Assembly: GCA_034006265.1 (NCBI GenBank)
Contig: JAVETB010000013.1
Coordinates: 1-46,437, forward strand
From: Syntrophus sp034006265
Lineage (GTDB): Bacteria > Desulfobacterota > Syntrophia > Syntrophales > Syntrophaceae
Direction of reading: 5' to 3'
Length of the DNA: 46,437 bases
A model generated the notes under the pieces. That model did no database searches. It was not told the origin of the DNA and saw only the letters and a program-made list of their open reading frames with translations. Shown piece by piece: positions 17,446-25,286 of this stretch. The position numbers and the translations under genes were made by a program. Position 1 is the first letter of the stretch; each line of letters begins with the position of its first letter.

Positions 17446-17781
17446 TCAGGGCGCGAGCATGACCTGGTCGCCGAAATGCTCGGAAAGTGCGGCAGCCAGG
17501 CGGGCGGCAGCCTGCTCGTCGGAGCATTCAACCATCAGCTCCCCGCCATCCCCCACAACGAGACGGCCATGGACCTCAACGACCGCCTCGACATCGTCGG
17601 GCTCAACCGTCCACCATCCCCGCGTCCGCTGCAGAAGCTCCTTACCTTTTAATTTTCTCGGGGTCACTAGGTCGATCTGCCTGAACCAGGCGGTCCATCC
17701 TATCTGCGCCGGCTCCCGGAGGACCGGGCTGACCGGATCGTGGTAGATGCGGCATCTTCCGAACAGGCGAAGGCGCATCAT
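17446..17781 (-). CDS. Unknown protein, middle gene of DUF362 operon
   Basis: A 111-residue soluble protein that I do not recognise. The N-terminal half looks like a beta-rich domain (MRLRLFGRCRIYHDPVSP, WTAWFRQIDLVTPRKLKGKELL), the C-terminal half like a ferredoxin-like alpha/beta fold (VEAVVEVHGRLVVGDGGELMVECSDEQAAARLAAAL), possibly an ACT- or HMA-like arrangement without metal ligands. Its start overlaps the stop of the upstream gene by four bases (ATGA), a sign of translational coupling, and it ends 28 bases before the DUF362 gene. Confidence 0.7.
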   Translation of the reverse strand: MMRLRLFGRCRIYHDPVSPVLREPAQIGWTAWFRQIDLVTPRKLKGKELLQRTRGWWTVEPDDVEAVVEVHGRLVVGDGGELMVECSDEQAAARLAAALSEHFGDQVMLAP

Positions 17782-18125
17782 GGCACCAGCCCTGAAATTT
17801 CCCGGGTCCGGGCGTCCTGACTTCCCATGACCTGCAGCTTCTCCTCCGGAACGCCGTCCCGTTCCATGAGCCGTTTCAAGGCAAATCCGTAGAGGATTCC
17901 CGCGTCATCATCCGCCAAGGACAGATTTCTCCGATCCGCCGCAGCCCAGCCCCGTTCGAAGAGCACCCGTGCGGCTTCCCGCCATCGACGGAGCCTGGGG
18001 TCGAAGGGTGAAATTCCCGCATCACCGATCAGTTTCGTCGACACCGCTTCCATCTGAGAAAAAACCCGCCGCATTCTTCGAATGCCGGGATCGTAGCCGA
18101 ATTCATCGACGTTCGTAGCGTTCAC
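17778..18125 (-). CDS. Unknown helical protein, first gene of DUF362 operon
   Basis: A 115-residue protein, mostly helical and charged, not recognised. Segments such as RLRRWREAARVLFERGWAA and ILYGFALKRLMERDGVPEEKL suggest a helical bundle that may bind a partner. It starts at a GTG (18125) preceded by GGGGGA and overlaps the next gene by four bases, so the three genes 18125 to 16401 form one operon. The promoter should lie in 18126-18285, where I saw no clear boxes. Confidence 0.65.
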   Translation of the reverse strand: MNATNVDEFGYDPGIRRMRRVFSQMEAVSTKLIGDAGISPFDPRLRRWREAARVLFERGWAAADRRNLSLADDDAGILYGFALKRLMERDGVPEEKLQVMGSQDARTREISGLVP

Positions 18126-18285
18126 AGTTTTTTCCCCCGCCTCTTTGTAAGGTCTGTTTTTGAAGCATTCTTTTCGGGATCATGAGTTTGGACAAAAAAA
18201 TAGCAGCCCCCCTTGAAGGTGTCAATATCATTGCCCCGGAAAAATCTTCGCATTCCCGGATGCCATGTCAGGATCAAGGATTCGT

Positions 18286-19497
18286 TCAGCCTTTAAGCAA
18301 CCTTGCGTCTTCCATAGGAATCTCACCGACCCGCCGCAGTAGCGGTGTCATGGACATTCCCTGTATGAAAATGGAAAAGGCCACCACTGCAAAGGTCACC
18401 GAAATGATTTCTTCACGGTGAGGCACCCAAAGCGGCAGCCCCACTGCCAAGGCAAGAGCCAGGGCCCCTCGAAGACCGCCCCAGAACAGAACAAGCTGGT
18501 GCTTACCCTGTACACGAAGCTCGGACCTGCTGAACAGAGCGCAAAAAGGATAGACTGCACACGCCCTTCCCACCAGTACAAGGAGTATTGCAAATATCGC
18601 CGGAAAAATGACTGCTTTAAAGTTCTGCAGCGAAACCTGCACCCCGATACCAATAAAGATGAACGAATTGGCAAGAAAACCGAGATACTCCCAATAGGCG
18701 GTAATGGCTTTTCTGACATCGTCAGAACCCGCTTTCATGAGGCGAAGATTCCCTACCAGAAGGCCCGCCGTCAAAGTGGCGAGGACCCCTGAAAAATGAA
18801 AGTGCTCGGCGATGAGAAAAGAACCATAGGCTGTGACGGTTGTTAAGGTAAATTCAACAAGATTATCACCTGACCGTCTTTCAAGGATCATAATGAACCC
18901 GGCAACCAGTGCGCCGCAGAGGACGCCGCCCCCTACGGTAAGCGCCAGCTTTCCGGCAATGCCGATCAGTGTCATAGACCCACCTGCCGCAGCGGCAAGA
19001 ATGACGGCAAAGGCAACGGCAGCCGTACCGTCGTTGAGGAGGCTTTCTGCTTCGACCAGCAGACGGATCCGGCTGTGGACTCCTGCTTCATTGAACGTGG
19101 CGATTACGGAAACGGGATCCGTAGCTGCGATGAGCGCACCGAAAAGCAGGGCGCTGATCCAAGCCCAATCGGCAAGATACCGCATCCCTGCAGCTGTTAC
19201 CGCTGCCGATAGGAACAACCCTGCGGTGACAAGGATCAGGATAAGGAAAAATTCACTGCGCAGATTGCTCCAGCGAATTTGTATGGCTGCTTCAAAAACC
19301 AGGGGTGGCAGGAATATATTGAAGATTAATTCTTTTGTAAAGGGAATCCCTGAAAACAAAGGAAAAAATGCCAGAAGAATTCCGACAAAAACCAGCCCCA
19401 CGCTGTAGGGAACTTTGAGTCGCCGTGTCAGGATCGCAACCATACTTGCAATGAGCAGTATGATCAGAAATCGATCCAGTTTGATGATGAAGTCCAT
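18286..19497 (-). CDS. Na+/H+ antiporter, CPA1 family
   Basis: A 403-residue inner-membrane protein with about 12-13 hydrophobic segments. CPA1 features: GALIAATDPVSVIATFNEAGVHSRIRLLVEAESLLNDGTA, containing the TDP and the ND ion-binding residues, and FWGGLRGALALALAVGLP near the C-terminus. The family exchanges Na+ or K+ for H+ for pH and salt homeostasis. The C-terminus is short, without the large soluble domain of some NhaP/YjcE members. The start at 19497 is chosen for GAGGAG seven bases upstream and for the hydrophobic N-terminus; a longer upstream frame is unlikely. Monocistronic by position. Confidence 0.92.
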   Translation of the reverse strand: MDFIIKLDRFLIILLIASMVAILTRRLKVPYSVGLVFVGILLAFFPLFSGIPFTKELIFNIFLPPLVFEAAIQIRWSNLRSEFFLILILVTAGLFLSAAVTAAGMRYLADWAWISALLFGALIAATDPVSVIATFNEAGVHSRIRLLVEAESLLNDGTAAVAFAVILAAAAGGSMTLIGIAGKLALTVGGGVLCGALVAGFIMILERRSGDNLVEFTLTTVTAYGSFLIAEHFHFSGVLATLTAGLLVGNLRLMKAGSDDVRKAITAYWEYLGFLANSFIFIGIGVQVSLQNFKAVIFPAIFAILLVLVGRACAVYPFCALFSRSELRVQGKHQLVLFWGGLRGALALALAVGLPLWVPHREEIISVTFAVVAFSIFIQGMSMTPLLRRVGEIPMEDARLLKG

Positions 19498-19644
19498 TTT
19501 CAACTCCTCTTGAGGGAAAGTCATACCGCATATTAAGGTCATAAAAAGTCTGAGGCCGCTGCGGAATGGGTTGGGTTGGTGCGTCTCCGTGCAAGGCGGA
19601 TCTCCCGCCAGCGGCACGGGGATGAGAACATCTGCTTTTCAATT

Positions 19645-20224
19645 TCAACAAGCTACGAAACGGCCTGCGCCCAGCAGCGCGCTCCGCTCGTTAAGGATAA
19701 CCTGCACCGGAATCGCTTCCAACAGGGGACTCATGCGTCCCTTGCTGGTAAAGGCGAGCAGAAATCCGGGTCCCTTGAGCTTCTCAATGATCTTCGGGAC
19801 AATCCCTCCTCCCAGATAGATGCCTCCGGTGGCGAGGTAACGCAGTGCCACATTTCCCGCCTCGGCCTCGTACAGGGAGACAAAGAGATCAAGAACCTGG
19901 CGGCAGAGGGGACAATTGCCGGACAATGCCGACCGGGTGATGACCGCCGCGGGGTCATTCGCCAGCATCTCCTCTGCAATCGCCGGAGATTCGGACAGAT
20001 GCCGCGCATCTCGCAGGAAACGGTAAATGTTGCGCAGCCCGGGACCGGAGAGAACCCGTTCGGCACTGACCCGGCCGTGCGCATCGCGCAGATAGAGGAG
20101 CAGTTCCGCTTCGATCTCGGTGCGGGAAACGTCCTTCTGCCAGCAGCGTCAACTTGTCACAGGCGGCATCGAAATAAGCAAGCCGCGTGGACGTTCCCCC
20201 GATATCTCCTGCCAGAACCGGCAT
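19645..20224 (-). pseudogene. glk: Broken glucokinase gene
   Basis: The start at ATG 20224 (GGAG upstream) gives MPVLAGDIGGTSTRLAYFDA, the ATP-binding phosphate-1 motif of bacterial glucokinase. After LLAEGRF the frame changes and the sequence resumes in the C-terminal third, TEIEAELLLYLRDAHGRVS followed by AERVLSGPGL, and continues intact to LATGGIYLGGGIVPKI and NERSALLGAG. About 165 residues of the middle are gone, including the glucose-binding loops and catalytic Asp region, so it cannot be a working kinase. It follows the GH63-like glucosidase gene on the same strand, consistent with a former glucan-use operon. The lesion resembles the one in the pfkA remnant. Confidence 0.85.
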
Positions 20225-20319
20225 CGTATCTCCATTATTTTTCAAGGCAAAAAAATTAATCCCGCTGAAATCTCAGAAAGGATATATTTTATCGATAACG
20301 GAATGATTTTGCCCTGTGT

Positions 20320-23082
20320 TCATTTCCTTTTTTCACCTTCCGGCCTTCGCCGAAGAAAGGCCGCTCCTTTGCCAATCTCCAGCGCCTTCTGGGGATCGAG
20401 CAATCCAAAGAGCTGGATCAGCTTGGCCACAAGTCCGGTCCAGCCCGTCTGATGGCTTGCACCGAGTCCAGCACCATTGTCGCCGTGGAAGTACTCGAAG
20501 AAGAGGATGTGGTCGCGCCAGAAAGGATCGGCCTGGAATTTCTCCGTGCCTCCATACACAGGACGCATACCCTGCTCGTCGCGCAAAAAGATCCGGGTAA
20601 GCCGGTCCGCGATTTCCTTGGACACCTCGAACAGATTCATCATCTTGCCTGATCCGGTCGGGCACTCGATCTTGAAGTTGTCACCGTAGTACAGGTAGAA
20701 ATTCAGCAGCGCCCGGATGATCATCGCGTTCACTGGCATCCAGACCGGGCCCCGCCAGTTGGAGTTGCCGCCGAACATGCCCGTATTCGACTCTGCCGGC
20801 AGGTAGTCCACCCGGTACTCCTGGCCCTGCACGTGGAAAACGAAGGGGTGCTTCTCATGAAACTTCGAGAGCGAGCGGATACCGCAGGGACTCAGAAACT
20901 CGTTCTCGTCAAGCATCTTGGACAGGATCCGGCGCAGGCGTTCCTCGTTGATGAGGGCAATGATCCCGCGCTCTGCCACGCCGAAATGACCCGGGCCCGT
21001 AGGGTGGATAGACTCCAGGAGTTCGGGCATGCGGCTCAGGCGTCTCATCAAATTGGCCATCGCCAGTGGAATACGCTCCCTCTGCCATACCTCAGTCACC
21101 GTTGTGGCGCACAGGGGCAGGAGCCCCACCATGGAGCGCACCTTGAGCCGCTGGGCACTGCCGTCGGGAAGCCGCAGCAGGTCGTAGTAGAAGCCGTCCT
21201 CCTCGTCCCACATGCCGTCCTGACCGGGACGGTTCATGGCCGCGGCGATATAATAGAAATGCTCAAGGAACTTCAAGACCATGTCCTCATAGTTAGGGTC
21301 ATGGGCGGCGATCTCCACCGCAAGTTCCAACATATTCTGGCTGAAGAGGGCCATCCAGGCCGTGCCGTCCGCCTGCTCCAGGTGGCCGCCGGTGGGCAGC
21401 GGGGCGCTGCGGTCAAAGACGCCGATATTGTCGAGGCCGAGGAATCCCCCCTCGAACACATTCTTGCCGAAGCGGTCCTTGCGGTTCACCCACCAGGTGA
21501 AGTTCAGCAGCAGCTTGTTGAATGCCGCCTTGAGAAAATCCAGGTCCGTCTCGCCGCGCAGGGCCTGCTCGGTGCGGTGCAGGAACAGTGTCGCAAAGGC
21601 GTGGACCGGGGGGTTTACGTCACTGAAGTTCCACTCGTACGCAGGCATCTGGCCGCTGGGGTGCAGGTAGACCCCGCGAAGCATCAATGACAGCTGCTCC
21701 TTGGCAAAATCCGGGTCCACGATCGAGAGCGGAAGCGTGTGAAAGGCCAGATCCCAGGCCGCATACCAGGGATACTCCCACTTGTCGGGCATGGAGATGA
21801 TGTCCTCGTTGAGCATGTGGAACCACTCCGAGTTCCGGGCGTTGCGATAACCGGCATGGAGGGGATTGGAGTGGTGCTCGTCCAGCCAGTTATCCCCGTC
21901 GAAGAAGTAGAACTGTTTGCTCCAGAGCATTCCGGCAATAGCCTGGCGCATGACGTTGGCCGCGTCCGGGGAGACCGAGGATGGGGTCACGGAGCGATAG
22001 AACTCGTCTGCCTCCTGCAGACGTGCCGCCAGGGTCGCGTCAAACGCCGGCCCGAAAGGTGCGGCAGCGCCTTTGCTCGTTTTTCGTTTCCCTTCCGGTC
22101 CGCGCGAGGTTAGACGCAGCCGCACGGTCGCCGACCGGCCAGGCTCCACCATCAGCCGATAGTGCGCAGCGACCTTGGTGCCCTGCTTTTCCGGGTTCAC
22201 CGCAGCCTGATTTCCCTGCACCACGAAGTCGTTGATGCCGTCCTTGACATACGGGCTCTCGTTCTTTTGCCCGGGGAAAAGCCGCTCGTGGTTCGTCTCG
22301 TTCTCAGTGAAGAGCAGTGACGCCGCGCCTTCGCAAGAAAGGATGAATTCCCCCAGCAGCGGATGTGTTGCCGCGATTGCACTCGTACCTTCCGCTGCCT
22401 TGATCTGGTTCAGGTTTGGTTTCTCTGGAGATCGATTGGTTTCGGCAATCCAAGACGACCAATCATTACGGAACCACAGCGTCGGCAACAGGTGCACTTC
22501 GGCCGCTTCCGGTCCACGGTTGGCGGCGGTAATCTGCACCAGGATGTCTTCCGGGCCGGCCTTGGCATACTCCACGAAGACGTCGAAATATCGATCGTCA
22601 TTGAAAACACCGGCATCAAGCAGTTCATACTCCATCTCTTCCCGGCTGCGCCGCCGGTTCGTCTCCACAAGGTCCGCATAGGGAAAAGCTGCCTGGGGAT
22701 ATTTGTAGAGGTATTTCATGTAGGAATGGGTGGGAGTGCTGTCGAGGTAAAAGTAGTATTCTTTTACATCCTCGCCGTGGTTCCCCTCGCTGTTCGTGAT
22801 TCCGAAGAGGCGCTCCTTAAGAATCGGGTCCCTGCCATTCCACAATGCAAGGGCGAAACACAGGTGCTGTTTGTCATCGGAAATGCCGGCGATACCGTCC
22901 TCGCCCCAGCGGTAGGCGCGCGAGCGCGCATGATCGTGGGAGAAGAAATTCCAGGCATCGCCGTTTTCACTGTAATCCTCGCGCACCGTTCCCCACTGCC
23001 GTTCACTCAGGTACGGCCCCCATTTCTTCCACTCTTTTCTTCCTTCACGCGCTTCCGTTAGCCGTATTGTTTCAGCGTTCAT
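20320..23082 (-). CDS. GH63/MGH1-like family glycoside hydrolase
   Basis: A 920-residue protein without a signal peptide, predicted cytoplasmic. It belongs to the (alpha/alpha)6-barrel glucosidases annotated as MGH1-like or GH63 glycosidases. The N-terminal 370 residues are a beta-rich domain. The barrel follows, with YPWYAAWDLAFHTLPLS, the motif GGFLGLDNIGVFDR, and near the C-terminus FGGNSNWRGPVWMPVN, the most typical family motif. Known relatives act on alpha-glucosides, mannosylglycerate or glucosylglycerate; the substrate here is not assigned. The start at 23082 has AGGAGG six bases upstream. The broken glk lies 95 bases downstream on the same strand, so released glucose may once have been phosphorylated by it. 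Confidence 0.88.
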   Translation of the reverse strand: MNAETIRLTEAREGRKEWKKWGPYLSERQWGTVREDYSENGDAWNFFSHDHARSRAYRWGEDGIAGISDDKQHLCFALALWNGRDPILKERLFGITNSEGNHGEDVKEYYFYLDSTPTHSYMKYLYKYPQAAFPYADLVETNRRRSREEMEYELLDAGVFNDDRYFDVFVEYAKAGPEDILVQITAANRGPEAAEVHLLPTLWFRNDWSSWIAETNRSPEKPNLNQIKAAEGTSAIAATHPLLGEFILSCEGAASLLFTENETNHERLFPGQKNESPYVKDGINDFVVQGNQAAVNPEKQGTKVAAHYRLMVEPGRSATVRLRLTSRGPEGKRKTSKGAAAPFGPAFDATLAARLQEADEFYRSVTPSSVSPDAANVMRQAIAGMLWSKQFYFFDGDNWLDEHHSNPLHAGYRNARNSEWFHMLNEDIISMPDKWEYPWYAAWDLAFHTLPLSIVDPDFAKEQLSLMLRGVYLHPSGQMPAYEWNFSDVNPPVHAFATLFLHRTEQALRGETDLDFLKAAFNKLLLNFTWWVNRKDRFGKNVFEGGFLGLDNIGVFDRSAPLPTGGHLEQADGTAWMALFSQNMLELAVEIAAHDPNYEDMVLKFLEHFYYIAAAMNRPGQDGMWDEEDGFYYDLLRLPDGSAQRLKVRSMVGLLPLCATTVTEVWQRERIPLAMANLMRRLSRMPELLESIHPTGPGHFGVAERGIIALINEERLRRILSKMLDENEFLSPCGIRSLSKFHEKHPFVFHVQGQEYRVDYLPAESNTGMFGGNSNWRGPVWMPVNAMIIRALLNFYLYYGDNFKIECPTGSGKMMNLFEVSKEIADRLTRIFLRDEQGMRPVYGGTEKFQADPFWRDHILFFEYFHGDNGAGLGASHQTGWTGLVAKLIQLFGLLDPQKALEIGKGAAFLRRRPEGEKRK

Positions 23083-23195
23083 GTTTCGCCTCCTGATTTT
23101 TCCCCATCGCATTTTGGACTTTTTATATTACACCCTTTCTTGAAACTGCTTTCCATGCTTCGCTACAGATGTTACAAAATTCATCGTGCTAGGTG

Positions 23196-23297
23196 CTAAC
23201 TGATGGGGACTTTAACCGTGGGTGCCTGTGGTGACGGTCCGGTTTCAAAAAGGCTGAGTAAAATCAAGAAGGCAACCCAAATTCCGGGTCTCTTCAT
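23196..23297 (-). pseudogene. 33-codon deletion derivative of a lipoprotein gene
   Basis: A tiny frame encoding MKRPGIWVAFLILL joined to SLFETGPSPQAPTVKVPIS. Its first half matches the N-terminus and its second half the C-terminus of the 355-residue lipoprotein at 29195-30262 (MKRAGLLVAILILL and MILLSLAETGPAPPGPTVTV), so it is that gene minus 322 codons, in frame. The flanking DNA is also similar on both sides: the sequence around the stop (GTGCTAG, then ACCGTGGG) and the sequence upstream of the ATG. The lipobox cysteine is lost. It may still be translated as a hydrophobic peptide, but I treat it as a remnant. It marks one edge of the block holding SulP and the two cytochromes. Confidence 0.7.
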
Positions 23298-23440
23298 AAT
23301 CAGCGCCTCCATTGGCTTGACCTGATTGATTATGTCTCCTTTTGGATGCGATCTTCTCCTGCCGGTTTCTGAGTTGGACAAAGGCAACAACGAAGGTAAT
23401 GCCCGAATTTTTTGAAGAGGAGATAACTTGACGTCCCTGA

Positions 23441-25147
23441 TCAGGACGCTGTAGGCCTTAGCGTTTCCCCGGCAGCCGCCTGCATTGCCTGATAGCGCTC
23501 GATCGCCGCGCGCGCGTTGAACAACATGCGCTCTCGGCCGAGTTTCTCGGCCAGGCCGCCATTTCGTATGACATCGAGGACACCGGGGTTCAGCCCAACC
23601 AGCCACCTCACTGCGCCGCGTTCAGTCGCGCTCTTCTCGCCCTCTATTATCATTTGCAGCGCCGAATATTCGATATCCGGCACCCGGCTCATGTCCAGCA
23701 CAAGCACGCGTGGCTTGTGCTGCGTAGCCAGTGCGCGGATCTGATCCGCCACATACTGCGCGTTGAGGAAGAAGATGCGCCCCTCCGGCCGCACGATTAA
23801 CAGGCCCTCGAATGTCTCATCATCGGGGTGTTCGGATGACAGCGGGCGCAGCACGTCGGCACCTCGCTTGCGGCCAATGACATACACTTTTGGGTGGGCG
23901 GTCTGGTTGGCCAGACTGATCAGCGACACAACAATTGCCACCATAATGCCCTTTAGCGTGCCGAATACCAGCACACCGGCACAGGCGATCAGCGCCCAGC
24001 GAAACTCCAACGTGCGCACCTTGCGGATGGCGCTGAACTCCGCAGGCTGGATCAACCCAATCGAGTAGACAATGACGATCGACGCAAGCGTTGCGTGGGG
24101 CAGAAGGCCCATCACAGTAGCGAGCAGCAGCATGGTTGCTGCCGAGACACTGGCGGTAACGAACGATGCCTTCTGCGTCCGCCCGCCCGCGGAGCGCACG
24201 ACAGCGGTCTGCGATGTGCCCCCTCCCGCCGGCATCGCACCAAGCAGCGCCCCCCCCAGATTGGCGACCCCGGTGGCGATCAACTCTCGATTCGCATCGA
24301 GGGGAGGATCTCCAGGACTGGCAAAGGCACGACCCGCTGCAATCGTTTCCGTGAAACTCATCAGCGCGATCCCGAGCGCACCTGGCACCAACTGCGCGAT
24401 CAGTGCTGGTTCCGGCATCGTGAGTCCCGGTAAACCTTTTGGAATCAGGCCGACCGTCGACACTCCCACTGCCTGCAGGCCGAAGAGCCACGATGCTGCG
24501 ATGGCGCCCCCCACCGCAACCAGGGGAGCCGGATAATTCGGCCACAGGCTCTCCATGCCGATCAGTATAGCAAACGTTGCAGCGGCCACCGCGAGCGTCA
24601 TCAGCGAGGTCTCGGGAATGTGTTGCAAGACACTGAGGATGTCGATGAAGAATCCCTGCTTAATGATGTGAATTCCAAAGAGTTTCGGCACTTGGTCCAG
24701 TACGATCACAAGGCCGATTCCCGCTTTGAAGCCTGTCAGCACCGGCAAGGAAATGAAGTTGGCGACAGACCCTAGACGCACCAGCCTCGCCAGCACTAGC
24801 ATCACGCCGACCAGCGCGGTCAGCGTGGCCGTTGCAGTGCCCAGCTTCGCAGGGTCACCGTCTGGTACTACCAGGCCAAGCTGCGTGCCGGCCAGGATTG
24901 CCAGGGTTGTGGTGGAGCTGACGCTGAGCACGCGCGATGACCCCAGCAAAGCGTAGAGGATCATCGGGACCAAGGCCGTATAGAGACCTACTGCAACGGG
25001 CAAGCCGGCAACCGTTGCGTAGGCCATCGCCTTCGGAAGAACAACCGCCGCTGCCGTAAGGCCGGCGATCACGTCGAAGCGCAGTGCGGTGGCGTTGGAC
25101 TGGCCTGCCTTCGCTTCTGTCGGATACTGATTAGATTTAGACTGCAT
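23441..25147 (-). CDS. SulP family anion transporter with STAS domain
   Basis: A 568-residue inner-membrane protein. Residues about 20-420 are the SulP/SLC26 transport domain with 12-14 hydrophobic segments (VIAGLTAAAVVLPKAMAYA near the N-terminus and the GVANLGGALLGAMPAGGGTSQTAV region). Residues about 430-560 are a cytoplasmic STAS domain (VLVLDMSRVPDIEYSALQMI). Family members move sulfate, bicarbonate, chloride or related oxyanions, commonly by Na+ or H+ coupling. The start at 25147 is chosen for the usual N-terminus, though its ribosome site (GGGAAA) is weak. It lies 139 bases downstream of the candidate selenocytochrome gene on the same strand, which makes sulfate or another chalcogen oxyanion an attractive, unproven substrate. 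Confidence 0.92.
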   Translation of the reverse strand: MQSKSNQYPTEAKAGQSNATALRFDVIAGLTAAAVVLPKAMAYATVAGLPVAVGLYTALVPMILYALLGSSRVLSVSSTTTLAILAGTQLGLVVPDGDPAKLGTATATLTALVGVMLVLARLVRLGSVANFISLPVLTGFKAGIGLVIVLDQVPKLFGIHIIKQGFFIDILSVLQHIPETSLMTLAVAAATFAILIGMESLWPNYPAPLVAVGGAIAASWLFGLQAVGVSTVGLIPKGLPGLTMPEPALIAQLVPGALGIALMSFTETIAAGRAFASPGDPPLDANRELIATGVANLGGALLGAMPAGGGTSQTAVVRSAGGRTQKASFVTASVSAATMLLLATVMGLLPHATLASIVIVYSIGLIQPAEFSAIRKVRTLEFRWALIACAGVLVFGTLKGIMVAIVVSLISLANQTAHPKVYVIGRKRGADVLRPLSSEHPDDETFEGLLIVRPEGRIFFLNAQYVADQIRALATQHKPRVLVLDMSRVPDIEYSALQMIIEGEKSATERGAVRWLVGLNPGVLDVIRNGGLAEKLGRERMLFNARAAIERYQAMQAAAGETLRPTAS

Positions 25148-25286
25148 GATGAATATTTCCCATACTATAAGCTTGCGCACACCCGTGTATAGTTCTCAAA
25201 TACGGCAACTTGGCAAAAGACATCAGCGCTATAAGATTGATCATTTCGACCAATCAATGAAACTCACTCCAAAAAGTAGTATTCGA

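Noticed and set aside
20833..21690. 285-codon plus-strand open frame inside the glycoside hydrolase gene
   Set aside because: It is antisense to conserved barrel motifs of the hydrolase, and its composition is that of a shadow frame.
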